From Ecdyonurus torrentis (lineage: Eukaryota > Arthropoda > Insecta > Ephemeroptera > Heptageniidae), in NCBI GenBank assembly GCA_949318235.1, contig OX439131.1, positions 32,488,323 to 32,552,322 of the forward strand: DNA of 64,000 nt. The letters are read 5' to 3'. The position numbers and the translations under genes were made by a program. Shown piece after piece: positions 27,557 to 38,749 of this stretch. Within the stretch, counting starts at the first letter, position 1, and each line of letters begins with the position of its first letter. The notes beneath the pieces were generated by a model, which made no database searches, had not been told where the DNA came from, and worked only from the letters and a program-made list of their open reading frames with translations.

Positions 27557-28344
27557 TACATATATTTAAAATTACGTTTATTACTGTTATTATTTTGGTA
27601 CTACTTTTTTGTAATGTATAACATAACAATGGTGGAATAAATAAATAAAAACATAAATATATAAAAAATATATTATATAAAAAATACATTAAAAAATTCA
27701 AAATAGATATATCGGTATGTATTTCAAGAAAAGTCATTAACGTTGAACGTTACATTTAGAATCTTTTAAAGCAAATCATTGTTAAATATTTTAATGAATT
27801 ATTAATTAATATAAAACAATATAATAATATCACTTATGACAAGAAGTCATGATGGAAAGTTATAAACTCAAATATTCTAGTAACTTGTTATTATATTCTA
27901 GTATGTTCATCATTATAATACAAAACTTACTTTGACTTTTGTTTTCTTAACTTTAATAACAAAATCATCCTTATAAAACTTTTCAATGGTTCTTATAAAT
28001 TAAAAAAAAAAATCTTGCTAAAAACTTATAATTAAGCAAACTAGGGTACAAAATATCTTCTTAGTTGTTATTTCAAGTGAATTGTAATATTTGTATTTCA
28101 ATATTATGTTATAAAAATGTAAGATTTACGATTGAATGAATAATTTTAATGATTTATTTATTTAATTATATAATTCCTCTAATATAAAATATTGCCAAGA
28201 GTTCTGATTCTAAACATAAAAACAAACGTTTTTTAACATAGAAACTCAATTTTAAAGAACGATTTTAATGATAATAATATATTATATTATTTCGAAGTAT
28301 TTAGCATTACTGTACTGTTCAGATTACCTTGTTAGTTTAAGACT
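27557..28344. other. AT-rich non-coding stretch, nothing recognised
   Basis: Short A/T runs only. The minus-strand frame at 27486-27737 begins inside the retroelement and is not a gene candidate. Confidence 0.6.
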
Positions 28345-28674
28345 TTAACCATAAACATACAGAAAGAGAACAGAAGAAAATCTAAGCATTTACATCACAA
28401 AACACTTGATGGGAATTACATAAATAACATTAGCTTGTATCAAAATCCAATTGATTTTCAATTTTTCAATTGAGCCGTGGCAGTGATCAGAAAATTTCGA
28501 TTTATGCAACCCGCACAACATTTTCGTACTAACTTTTTGCCTTTTTTCTGACGCATTTTTCACGCTCTCTTGTGGAGTCACATTTAAATTCAGGGAAAAA
28601 TTGGCATCAGTTCTGGAAATCCTATTTTGTGTTTATAATCATTAAAAAGCGCATATTGTTTCATGTGGCTTTAA
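28345..28674 (-). mobile_element. Family 1 TTAA-flanked MITE, copy 5 (degenerate)
   Basis: The right end CATGTGGCT|TTAA (28671-28674) is good. The left end near TTAA 28345 is rearranged (AACCATAAACATACAG). The interior has ATCACAAAACACTTGATGGG, GCAACCCGCACAACATTTTC and CACGCTCTCTTGTGG. The TGACGTCA octamer and its neighbours are deleted around 28550, so this is the most damaged copy after copy 7. Confidence 0.8.
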
Positions 28675-29379
28675 GAGATATAAGACTAAAGTAATTATAT
28701 TAATTAGATCATTAAATAAAATTTCATTTCTAAAAATGATTCAATACAATTCAATTTTTATAAGTTCTAAAAATACTAGAAATATTATACGTGAAAAAAA
28801 AAATTATGAACCGATTATATATCTGAATTATTTTATAATAGCAATTAAAGCATCATCATATGCATAAGAAACTAATAAAATAAACACCCCGGAACAATAA
28901 AACTAATATGCTAAGTTTTCGATTTAATAAATTTAAAGTTTGTCGTTTACTTAAGGAGTTTAATTACTGCTGTTTTTTTTTAAGTTAGATTCTTGACGTA
29001 AAGCTTTTGTTTGCGACACAATTTAATGATATGCTAAGTCGACAAGTTGCGTAATAGTAAGCAGGAACTAGTCGTTTGACGTCATTTCAATCTAATTTAC
29101 ATTCTCTCAACACAAAATTACATTGTCAACCAATCTTCTAAGAGAAATGGATGTTTTTTTGATAAAATTCACTATGCTCTTATCAGTGAATCTGTATATG
29201 TAAAGAATCTAGAGTTAAACAACTACGTATACAGAGTAAAGTAACTTATAAAAGCTACAAAATATAAAATTCAGCACATTGGTTCACGTATTTTAGCAGT
29301 ACTATCTACGATAAGTTACCCTATGCAATATTTTAGGTAGTTTCTTTATTTCATCAACATACCGTTTGGTAAGTATACA
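28675..29379. other. AT-rich non-coding stretch
   Basis: No gene or boundary is seen. An isolated TGACGTCA octamer occurs at 29077-29084. Confidence 0.6.
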
Positions 29380-29380
29380 G

Positions 29381-29504
29381 TACAGCTCTGGCCAAAAGTT
29401 CCCGAATGATTTGCATAGGCAACCCGCAACTTCACTATGCTATCTTTATGGGAAAACGCAGCGGCCGCTGCTGCCCCGTTCGGGAACTTTTGGCCAGAGC
29501 TGTA
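29381..29504. mobile_element. Tc1/mariner-like MITE, 120 bp, perfect terminal repeats
   Basis: TA flanks (29381-29382 and 29503-29504) surround a 120-bp element. Its ends, CAGCTCTGGCCAAAAGTTCC and onward, are perfect inverted repeats: 27 bp over 29380-29406 and 29479-29505 counting the flank. 'CAG...TGGCCAAAAGTT' resembles Tc1-like transposon termini as I remember them. The centre is unusually GC-rich and contains a GCGGCCGC octamer at 29461-29468. No transposase is present. Perfect arms suggest recent insertion. Confidence 0.88.
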
Positions 29505-29513
29505 CATTAGAAC

Positions 29514-29856
29514 TTAAAGCCATAGACCACATAAAACAACATGTGCTTTTTAATGAATAAACACAAAATGGGATCTTCAAAACTGATGACTATTTTTACC
29601 AGAATGTTAATGTAGCCCCACGAGAGAGCGTGAAAATACTGTAAAGTATGCAATTTGCGTGAAAATTCATGTTTATGACGTCAGAAACATGCAAAAATTA
29701 GTATGAAAATGTTGTGCGGGTTGCATAAATCGAATTTTCTAATCTCTGCTACGGGGCTACTGTTGGGTTTTGAGACAAACTAATGCTATTTATGTATATC
29801 CCATCAAGTGTTTTGTGATATAAATGCTCATGTTTTTCTCCGGTCTATTCCTTTAA
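29514..29856 (+). mobile_element. Family 1 TTAA-flanked MITE, copy 6
   Basis: 343 bp with TTAA at 29514-29517 and 29853-29856. Ends AGCCATAGACCACATAAAAC and TCCGGTCTATTCCT, which are imperfect inverted repeats. It has all internal landmarks, including TGACGTCA at 29676. It lies 9 bp from the Tc1-like MITE on the left and 2 bp from the next MITE on the right. Confidence 0.93.
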
Positions 29857-29858
29857 CG

Positions 29859-30003
29859 TATACTCGCCTCAAAAAGCCTGAGCTACCTGCCGTTCGACCT
29901 TTTACGTTATCGCCCAGCCGCCCCCTTTGAAATGCGTACGAGAAATGGGCGATACATTAGTGGTAAAACTACAAATCGACTGAGGTATTTTGAGTCTAGT
30001 ATA
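29859..30003 (+). mobile_element. Family 4 TA-flanked MITE, copy a, about 145 bp
   Basis: Ends TATACTCGCCTCAAAA and TTTTGAGTCTAGTATA form terminal inverted repeats. The interior (CTGAGCTACCTGC, TTCGACCTTTTACG, TATCGCCCAGCC, GCGATACATTAGTG) matches the reverse complement of 39881-40027 closely along its whole length. Likely a Tc1/mariner-type non-autonomous element; no coding capacity. Confidence 0.88.
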
Positions 30004-30023
30004 GATGGTGACCGATTCAGTGC

Positions 30024-30388
30024 GGAAATAGTCAAAAGAGTAGCCTATATTTTCAAAATAATTCTTTCTACGTTATTTAAATCCAGCAAAACCAATACTA
30101 TAATTTCAAATAAAATTTATAGAATTAAAAAAAAAAAGTTGTTCCAAAAATAAGTTTTGATAGTATTTTTAATTAAAAAAAAATTCTAATTTGTCTTAAA
30201 ATTTGTCACTAATATTTGAAATTTCACACTTACTTGTACATGTTATTTTTAAGTAGAAAAACATAAATATTTTATCGTTTTTGCATGTGTTTGGCATAAC
30301 TAAACTTTTAAGTAACATTTCATGTTGATTTTATATTTCACGATCATTCATTTTGTGGAATATCAGCCGATCACTTACTCCCTAAAGG
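30024..30388 (+). repeat. Dispersed repeat R1, copy b (uninterrupted)
   Basis: Matches 21564-22277 but lacks the family 1 MITE. The continuous sequence CTTTCTACGTTATTTAAATC at about 30068 is the paralogous empty site of copy 3. It starts about 20 bp after a family 4 MITE. Confidence 0.65.
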
Positions 30389-31042
30389 ACTTTTTTTGTA
30401 ATAGCAGTATAAAGTTGTTATTAAAAAATAATTAAATAAGTTTTTCTTTGAGTTCTTTTTTTTTTTTTTTTTTTTTTTTGTCAATGTTTGTTATGTATAT
30501 TCAGGCGAATTATTATATTCTCATTTTAATATAGAAAACAATAAGAATATAATGAATGGTACATTTTAAACCTGACTTCTCCATAAGAACACATATTATT
30601 GACCTCATTTGTTTATTTTTGATAGATATAATAGGTTTATACGACATAAATAGATTGCTATATTTACATATAATTGAAGTGCCAATTAGTAATAGGTAGT
30701 TAAAATTTACTTAAGATTAAAAACAAACAACACTTTAATGTATTTAACATGAGTGTTTAACATAATTTTATTTTTAATTTCTGTATAATAATATTTATTT
30801 TATAAAGTATATTTATACAAAAAGAAAAAAAAACAGAATATTAATTGCAAATATTTAAACTTGAAAGTTCATAAAATATTACTAAATAATACGTGTAGGC
30901 GTAATTGAAATTCAAATTAGTAATACCCAAGAGGGTTACACTTGAATTTCAATTTTTTAAATTATATTTTTCATTCATATTATTTTTAATATTTTGTATT
31001 TAACTCTATGAAATATTATAACTTGAATATTATAGCTCTTCA
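30389..31042. other. AT-rich non-coding stretch, nothing recognised
   Basis: Poly-T near 30459-30479; otherwise short A/T runs. Confidence 0.6.
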
Positions 31043-31339
31043 ATAGGATGTGTACGCATGACGTCATTCTGAGCTCTTCTTGAGCAATGAATAATATTGC
31101 TCAGCATAAGACAAACGTAGATTTTGGCTATTTTCTTTGGAAAATGAGCTATTTTTTGGTCATTATTATTTTTTTTGCATATTTGAGGTACTAATTCACC
31201 CTGTTAAAAGCATCAATGCTCTCAAAAAAAATTGCGAAGTATTTTTAAACTGGCAAAATGTGCAATTTTCCTATACCGGCCAATGTTATTTAGTACTCAC
31301 TTACGACGTCGACTTTAACATGAATGAAACCACCCTATA
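31043..31339 (+). mobile_element. Family 3 MITE, copy a, about 297 bp
   Basis: Aligns along its length with 38452-38749. Shared landmarks are TTGCTCAGCATARGACAAAC, TATTTTCTTTGG, CATCAATGCTCTCAAAAA, TATTTTTAAACTGGCAAAAT, TTTTCCTATRCC and GTCGACTTTAACATGAATG. The ends ATAGGATGTGTACGCATGAC and CACCCTATAT are decayed inverted repeats of the TATAGGGTSTATGC type. TGACGTCA lies at 31059. The plus-strand frame at 31137-31370 is incidental. Confidence 0.82.
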
Positions 31340-31524
31340 TCATTTCAACATGCTAAATATTTATTACTAACAATTTATAACAATTACGCAAATGTTTTTG
31401 CTGTTATTATTATAACTATTATCTTTAAAGCGAACCGAAATTGGTTGTTAACAAAATGTATCTAAAATTTTATTTAAAAAAACGTAAAATTCTGTTTTCC
31501 AAATCAGAGTGACTAATTTTTTCT

Positions 31525-31797
31525 TTAAAATCATAGAAAACATGAAACAACACGTCCTTTTTAATGATTAAACACAAAATGGGATCTACAAAGCTGATGA
31601 TAATTTTTACCATAATGTGAATGTGGCCCCACAAGAGAGCTTGAAAAAACTGTAAAATATTCAATTTGCGTGAAAATTTCTGATCACAGCTGCGGCGCTA
31701 CGGTTGGGTTTTGAGACCAATTAATGTTATTTATGTAAGTCCCATTAAGTATTTTGTGATATAAATGCTTATGTTTTCATGTTGTCTATGCCTTTAA
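31525..31797 (+). mobile_element. Family 1 TTAA-flanked MITE, copy 7 (subtype b, internally deleted)
   Basis: Left TTAA (31525) with AATCATAGAAAACATGAAAC; right end TTTCATGTTGTCTATGCCT before TTAA at 31794-31797. It groups with copy 1 by its termini. About 70 bp in the middle, including the TGACGTCA palindrome and TTGTGCGGGTTGC, are missing: the sequence jumps from TTGCGTGAAAATT to TCTGATCAC. Confidence 0.87.
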
Positions 31798-32484
31798 TTG
31801 TGTTTCAAGTTTAAAACACGTTTCGGTCACCTAGATTTTTGATCCGGTCCAAAAATTAACTAGACCGTTATATTCAACTATTGCTTCCAACATCTCTCGC
31901 TAACCATAGTTCTATCAATCACGTTTTTTTTTTTTTTTTTTTTTTTACAATCATCCAAGTTGAGTGTCATCCAAGTTGAGTTACTTACATAGACGTAGTA
32001 CAACACATGTCAAATTGAAAAAAAAAATCCAAATCTTGTGTCAATTTTGTATGGGTAATCGGGCTCCAAATACAAGAATTTTATGTATTTCTGATTTTTC
32101 GTACTTTTTTTTGCATAAAAACAACTATTTTTTCACATATATTTGTCAAAACACTATAAATATATAATGTAACAGCAAAAATGTAAAGATTGTATAATAC
32201 GTATATTTTGTTCTTTTCTTAAAACTTTCAAAAATAATTCAAAAACTACAAAGTATGAAAATTAAGTTGTTGTTTTTTTCTTCTTTTTTTTTACGAAATA
32301 TAAATTAGTCGTATATTATTATTAAATAAAATATTATAAACTTACACTTTAAATTAGTATTATTATTATTATTATTTTTTCTTTATTAAATAAGTTAAAA
32401 CATTTTATTTGACTCACACTTATATACATAAACTTTATAAATTATTTCTTGGCAAAACTTTATAAATGTAGCACTTCGTTTAGT

Positions 32485-32486
<2 letters not shown>

Positions 32487-32520
<34 letters not shown>
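32487..32520. repeat. poly-A tract, 34 bp
   Basis: An uninterrupted A run with no recognisable retroelement body beside it. Confidence 0.9.
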
Positions 32521-32522
<2 letters not shown>

Positions 32523-32841
32523 ATTTCGTTTCTTAAGTTATACCTAAAGTGAGCAACGTACTTTGAAATTTCTTGTTTTGTTTATTACTAACTCTTTTCT
32601 TTTTCAATTATTCAAAATGTATAAATTCTTGTTTTCCATAATGCTCATTTTTTTTTTAAATAACGTTTTGAAAACTTAAATTTATATAATGTGTATTAAA
32701 TAAATTTTAAAAATAATAATGAAATAAATCAATAAAAATGTAATTTTATAAAGTTTGTAACGCAATATTCATAAGGTAGAATGGTTGCTAATTTTGTTTT
32801 GTTGCATGAACTGTGAAAATTAAACTCTTGCGAGATCTTTC

Positions 32842-32845
<4 letters not shown>

Positions 32846-32879
<34 letters not shown>
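32846..32879 (-). repeat. (CT)n microsatellite
   Basis: About 34 bp of (CT)n. Confidence 0.95.
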
Positions 32880-32880
<1 letters not shown>

Positions 32881-33479
32881 GAAATGATAAAAACAAATTA
32901 AGTTTATTCTTCCGTTAATTTGCTTCAGTTGGATAATTTTGTTGGAGGAGAGGAAAAGTGAGTGTGTGTGTGTGTGAGAATATTCTCAAATAATTTTTCT
33001 AAAACCTTTAAACTAGAATGTGAATACAAATAGTAATAGCGATGTCTCAGCTTATATCAAACATTTTTAGATATCCATTTAATTTTTTGTAAGTATAAGA
33101 AATTAATTTGAGTTTTTTATTCAGTAAAAAAAAAAAAAAAAAAAAAAAAAATGACGTGTTAAAAGTTATGTACAAAATTTTAATTTGTTCAGTATACATA
33201 TTTTCAATGAATAAATCACTCACTGTAGTTGTGTGATATTTTATTTGTATTTAAAAAGTTTTATGTATAAATAATTATAATAACATATCTAGAATTATTT
33301 TTAAAAAAATGCGATTAACGTTCCAGCAACGTATTTTTAGTTTATTTGACTTCTGAGACTTCCTTAATACGCACTTGTCAAAAGTCTAGACAAGTGAAGG
33401 AAAAGCTTACCATCCATGCGCTGACTTACTGAAAATGTCATAACAACAGAAGTCAAAGAATGACAAATGCCACTTTTTA

Positions 33480-33516
33480 TATGTAATGTTGAGTAGTTTT
33501 CCCTCAACATTACATA
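33480..33516. repeat. Short perfect hairpin, 14-bp stem and 9-nt loop
   Basis: TATGTAATGTTGAG (33480-33493) pairs exactly with CTCAACATTACATA (33503-33516) around TAGTTTTCC. It is too short for a typical animal pre-miRNA. No T-run terminator logic applies in this context. Confidence 0.75.
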
Positions 33517-34060
33517 CACAAAAAGTAACAGAAGAATAATATACATTTGTATTCCTTAACATTTCTAAGTAAAATTTTAATTTTTAATGTAATACATCTT
33601 AGAAAATATATTATATATGAAAATTTAATGGTATTATTATTTTCGTAAAAACATAGTATGAATTTTTAATGTTTTCCAAACAGAATATTTTTTATAAAAA
33701 AATATAAAAGTTATAAACAAATAGTGAGGAAAAAAAAAAGAAAATACAAAGCTGTAAATAAAAATAAAGATTTACTTTAAAATATTGAACTTATAGATGA
33801 AAAAGAAAAATATATCTAATGAATAAGTTTGTAAGACATTCAATAAAAAAGTTCGTTACGTGCTAAAATTTTCTTTCTGGAATTTAATTCTTTAGCACGT
33901 CAGTTGATCACAGGGATTCGAAACATTCCTTTTATTCTTCATTTAGTTTTTTTTTCTTGTCTTTCTTCTAGTTTAAGTTTTATTAGACCATTTCAATCCT
34001 GACAATTATCAACATTTAATGAGACATTTTTAATTACATTTTAAACCTTTCCCTCTTTCT

Positions 34061-34093
<33 letters not shown>

Positions 34094-36116
34094 TTTTATA
34101 TGGATGTCGAATTAAATTTTCTTTTTCAACATCGACACGCGCAGAAAGTTTTTAAATACATTTAATTTATACGTTCTACTGTACATATAAAGGATATGTG
34201 TTTTTTTCTTTAACAAAAGAAGTGCCAAAAAAATTAGCTTCAACTTGTGTCTAATTTTCTTAAATATAATCAAATCCGAAAGTAATCTCTTTGTTTACTA
34301 TTCCATACAGTGAATAAGCTTTTTACTTTATATAAGAGTAAAAACTTTTGTTATATAGTTTTGGAAAATGTTCTTAAATTTATGTGTAAAAAGATGGTTG
34401 GCTTCTGAGGTATTAAAACTTTTTGTATGAAATTATGTGAAATTAGGATTGATTTTATTGAAAAAAAACTCATAAGATGCTGTTACAATAGCAACATGTG
34501 AAAAATCTATCCCAGAAAATTGTAAAAGACAATGGTTAAAAGACAAATAAAAAAGGTGCACCTATATCATAAACAAAACAAAAATAATAATAATAATAAA
34601 AAAAACTACTCCAAAGTCCGCAATGCACCATTAATGTAATCAAACGGATATCTTGTGAAAACTTCGAACTTTTTTATTATTATTATTATTATTTCCGTAA
34701 GTGAAATGTTTATTTTGTTGTTTTATGAAAATAAAACACAAATTTTTACTTGAAAAATCAAATATACTCAGAATAACTAAAAAATTTGTTGATTTAGGTT
34801 GTTTTATTTATTATTTTTTTCAGCCAATACAAATTTATTTGTTATATTTCCCAATTTTATGCTCAATTGCTGTATAACAAGTTAACAACGCAAGCAAAAG
34901 AAATATGCAAAATAATCTAAAATCATTCAATACATTATAAACATTAGAATATTCAATTTTAGACTATTTTTATTATTTATTATTATTATTTTTTGGTATT
35001 ATCATTATTATTGTTTTATTTACTATAGCTGCTAACATTTTACTAGTTCAAAATTATATTTAATGTCATTATACAAGTGTTTGGTAAACAAACCACTATT
35101 AATTAATATTTAAATTGTTTAGGATTATAAAGTGTTCAATTAAATACAATTTCAACCTATTAAGTTAGTATTATCATATAATGTAACAAAATTATAATGA
35201 AATAAATAACTGTACTAATGAGTTTTTTTTATTTTTTTTTATTTTACTATTTAAAATTTAATGATGTACGTAATTACTTGCAATAGAGCTAGGAAGAAAT
35301 AGTACATAAAATGTGCAACAGACATTAAGCTTTTACGAAATAAAAAATATCCGTATAACACAAGTCTTGGAAACATTTTCTTTGTGTACTGCCCACTGTA
35401 TAGCTTATTGAATTAAAAAAAGTTCAATTTTTATTTATGCGTATAAACGCATTTACTATTATTATTGAAAAAGAAAAACTCATATTATCTGATAAAAAAA
35501 ATTATATTACAATTTTTTCCGTATATCATAAATCATATAAAAGTGTAATTTATGTGAATTTACGATCAGAAATGATGTGATTGTATGCCGCTTGACCTCT
35601 GTGACGTAACCTCTAGGTGACGTATTGATCTGTCAAAGAGTGAAGGTTACAGCAGCTGATATCATTTTGATGTCGTCTATGTCAAAGACAGACATCATCA
35701 AAACTACTTCAAAAAATAAACTCGTCAAAAATATTAAGTTAAACTAAAGTATATTATTTGCATCCTTGAAGAAAATATATTATATTTGTACTTGAATAAG
35801 TTCAATTTCTTAATTAAATTTTCTTAAAATAGTGTACACAAAACTTTGTAATTATATAAATTAAGAAATTTTTGAGACTTTAGTAAACTTTGTGAAGTAG
35901 CCTTGAAAACTACTAGCACATACGCCATTGAAACACTAATTTACATTGATTATTAAAGTTAAATAATGAATAGTTTTAAATTACATGCTTTTCATGCTTT
36001 CAGCTTTCTTTATAAGCCTTTCATTTTCAATACTGCAGTAATATAATGTTAATAACATTAAAAAAAATACATGCTGGACGCAAAAATAAATTCTACGTTG
36101 TATAAAAATAATTGAA

Positions 36117-36430
36117 ATATACATACATACATACATACATACATATCATGACGCTATAAATCCCTTTCGGGGTAAGCCAACAACACAGATGTTTTATCCT
36201 GACCCAGTGATAGACCTCCACAACTTCCTATCCTGACATACTTCACTTGCTTCCGCCAGTCTCATACCTTGTTTCATACATTTCCTTTTGCATTTCATAC
36301 TGCGTACATTCTTATTTTTCAAACATCTTCCAACCACCTCAGACCATGATGTTTTAGGCCTGCCTCTATCTCTCCTTCCATCCACTCTACTATGAAATAC
36401 CTGCTTTGCTATTCTTTCATCACCCATTCT
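36117..36430 (-). mobile_element. 5'-truncated non-LTR retrotransposon 3' end with (TATG)n tail
   Basis: The minus strand encodes a LINE polymerase C-terminus (36427-36194), a short 3' UTR with CTTACCCCGAAAGGGATTTA and AGCGTCATGATATG, and a microsatellite tail of about seven CATA units (36117-36146, plus strand). The truncated 5' edge lies near 36430. The terminal ~50 bp match the element at 27161-27556, so both were probably mobilised by the same LINE machinery. Confidence 0.82.
36194..36430 (-). pseudogene. LINE reverse transcriptase C-terminal fragment
   Basis: An open frame of about 77 codons from the truncated edge to a stop at 36194. Residues about 4-28 read ERIAKQVFHSRVDGRRDRG followed by RPKTSW. 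Near the end are EVCQDRKLWRS. The pattern R(I/M)AK.V..s...G.R.RGRPk..W...V and a late DR..WR is typical, from memory, of C-termini of RTE- or CR1-like non-LTR polymerases. Cysteine- and lysine-rich residues 36-55 lie between. The frame is intact for this short stretch but lacks the endonuclease and catalytic reverse transcriptase core, so it is non-functional. Clade assignment is uncertain. Confidence 0.78.
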
Positions 36431-37121
36431 CTCTGAAATATATAAACACGTAAATAGATAAATTTAAAGTATTTTAAGTAAATGTATAAAAATACTAATT
36501 ATAAAGCAAATAAAAAATATTAGAATATCAATAAATAGAATTTCATGTTATAAAAACAACTGTGGTCATATTATATTTCTCCTTATATATACGCACGTGT
36601 ACAGTACTTAGATTCAATGGAAAATAAAATATCCTACTACTTTATTCTCTCTAGGGAACATAATATCTTATAAAATAATAATAACATTTTATATAATATA
36701 AAAAAATAACATCGTCGTGTGGGTGCTATTATATTAAGTCTTTGAAAACACAGGAAAACCATTAGACAGTGATCCCATTGTGTCAAAGTTAAGTTTATAT
36801 AGTTCTTGGTATATGACTTTCAAAACATATAAGTACGCATAACTTTTATACTCTATATAACTTATGTATAGTATTATACTTGAAAATTAACTTTAAAAGT
36901 TATTATCATAATAATAATATCAATAAATTTAAGTTTGACTCTTGATTTTAATTATTAATGTTATTCTAAAATAAACAGATGCTCTGATATCTAAGTTTTA
37001 GGAGCATAAACTTAGCTTTTTAGATTTATAAAAAATATATATTCTTTAATCTTGAAACTTCAGGTCAACAAGTTTCTTAAAGTGCAGTAAATTACAGAGA
37101 CAAAGGCAAGAGTAAAAATAA

Positions 37122-37190
<69 letters not shown>

Positions 37191-37610
37191 TTAAAATGTA
37201 GGAAAAGAACGTGATTTGAATTTAAATAATGTTTTAATTTCATTCTAACTTAAAAAAAATATACATAATATAAACATAAACTCAAAGAAAAAAAATGTAA
37301 AGGAACTAAAATTAAACATATTTATATTTAATTAATTGTTTTTTAAATTAGTAATAATATTCTATTATACAATAAAAATAGTTTTTTATTATTATTTATA
37401 CGCTTGTTTCTATTTGATTCTATAATGTAGTTATTACTATGCAAAGGGAGTATTTTTTTATGTGAATAAAGTAATTTTAGTACAGACAATCTTATTTAAC
37501 GTTTGGAGTTAAACGTGATTGCAATCTTATTATTATTTATATATATGCACTAGAATGCAGTTTCTAACAATGTCTTTCTATAGTATACGATTCAAGATGC
37601 TTAAAGGAAT
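36431..37610. other. AT-rich non-coding stretch
   Basis: One (GA)n tract at 37121-37184 with CAGAGA interruptions; otherwise nothing recognised. Confidence 0.6.
37121..37184 (+). repeat. (GA)n microsatellite with GACA interruptions
   Basis: The first half has three GACAGA interruptions; the second half is a pure (GA)n run. Confidence 0.95.
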
Positions 37611-37920
37611 AGAACACATTGTACAAAAAACATGTCTAATATCCTAACATATCTAAATATCAACGTTAATTTGACCGGAGTCATTGATTTCTAATTTATT
37701 TTTCATTTACAAAATGTCAGATGCATGTTTATGACGTCACAGCTTACTAGTCCACACGCGCGGAAACAGGCAAGCTGTGACGTCATAAACATGCCGCAGC
37801 TGATATTTTGTCAATGTAAAATAAATTAGAAATCAATGACTCCTGCCAAATCAACATTGATATTTAGGTATGTTAGGATACTAGACATGTTTTTTTGTTC
37901 AAAGTGTTTTATGCCTTTAA
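37611..37920. mobile_element. Family 2 palindromic TTAA-flanked MITE, copy 1
   Basis: 310 bp including TTAA at both edges. Left end AGGAATAGAACACATTG; right end CAAAGTGTTTTATGCCT. The whole element folds back on itself: ATCAACGTTAATTTGACC pairs with the sequence around TTGGCAGGAGTCATTG-like right arm, and TTTATGACGTCACAGCT (37729) pairs with AGCTGTGACGTCATAAA (37774). The loop is CACACGCGCGG. Two TGACGTCA octamers lie symmetrically in the arms. No coding capacity. The terminal TTAAAGG resembles family 1 and, from memory, the T2-type TTAA MITEs of Xenopus attributed to piggyBac-like transposases. Confidence 0.9.
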
Positions 37921-38451
37921 GATTTATAAATTTAATTACAAAAGTTTATTTCTTCTTTCTTGTTTGTCAAATAAATAATAATAATAAATAAATAAATGCA
38001 TTTATTTATATATTTAATTTCAAATGAAAAACCCATTGCTTTTATCTAGATTACAAAATAACGTAAATAATATATAACAAATTAAGACTGTAATGTACGC
38101 CGTCGAAAACTTCAATTTATAAAGGTGAGAAACGTTATTAAAAAAAGAAAAGCAATAATGTAGCATTTATATTACATTATTTACAGAATATTTTTTAATT
38201 AGTTTTTATTGTTGTTATTATTCCACGTAAAAGCTAATTAATACGTGGGCAATATTGAGAGGTTGTACGCCTGATTTCACCCAGTAAAAATCGTTAATTA
38301 TTTTTATTACTTCAGTCATGAGAAAGAAAGATTAAAGCAGCTCTAGATTGGGAAGCTCTACTACATTGGCAGCTGTTTTAATTGGGAAAAAATTGTGACA
38401 TTGCATTTTACATTCCAAACACTCATCATCGTGAATACGAGTATAGGGTGT
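37921..38451. other. AT-rich non-coding stretch, nothing recognised
   Basis: Short AT runs only. Confidence 0.6.
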
Positions 38452-38749
38452 ATGCGGATGATGTCATATTAATTGTGCTTGGAGGCCATACTGGAGTAGT
38501 GCATAACATTGCTCAGCATAGGACAAACTTCATTTAAGCCAATTTTCTTTGGGAAATCGCTTACTTTTTTGTTATTGTTATTTTTCTCACATACTTGAGA
38601 TACTAATTCAATATATTTAAAGCATCAATGCTCTCAAAAATATTGCATAGTGTTTTTAAACTGGCAAAATGAGTAATTTTCCTATGCCACCCATGTTATT
38701 GAGTTATCCAACATGGCGTCGACTTTAACATGAATGCATAGACCCTATA
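38452..38749 (+). mobile_element. Family 3 MITE, copy b, about 298 bp
   Basis: Better preserved ends than copy a: TATAGGGTGTATGC at 38452 and GCATAGACCCTATA at the right edge (38749), imperfect inverted repeats that fit TA flanks. The interior matches 31043-31339. The octamer position reads TGATGTCA here. A 27-bp A run follows at about 38763-38790. Confidence 0.85.

Larger units (their letters stand above)
31798..36116. other. AT-rich non-coding stretch
   Basis: Poly-T at 31925-31946; poly-A at 32487-32520, 33127-33150 and 34062-34091; (CT)n at 32846-32879; (GT)n at 32960-32976; a hairpin at 33480-33516; ATT-rich runs near 34675-34692 and 34975-35012. A patch at about 35580-35705 has TGACG motifs and a small inverted repeat (TTTTGATG...CATCAAAA). 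No gene is recognised. Confidence 0.55.

Noticed and set aside
29932..30153. Open frame of 73 codons
   Set aside because: It spans the junction between a family 4 MITE and repeat R1, which are unrelated pieces.
31137..31370. Open frame of 77 codons
   Set aside because: It lies in family 3 MITE copy a; the homologous copy b does not keep the same frame.
35665..35705. Inverted repeat TTTTGATG...CATCAAAA as a MITE end pair
   Set aside because: It is too short and AT-rich, with no target duplication and no second copy seen.
36117..36146. CATA tetranucleotide run as a direct-repeat array (CRISPR-like)
   Set aside because: It is a simple microsatellite forming the tail of a LINE. There are no spacers and the context is eukaryotic.
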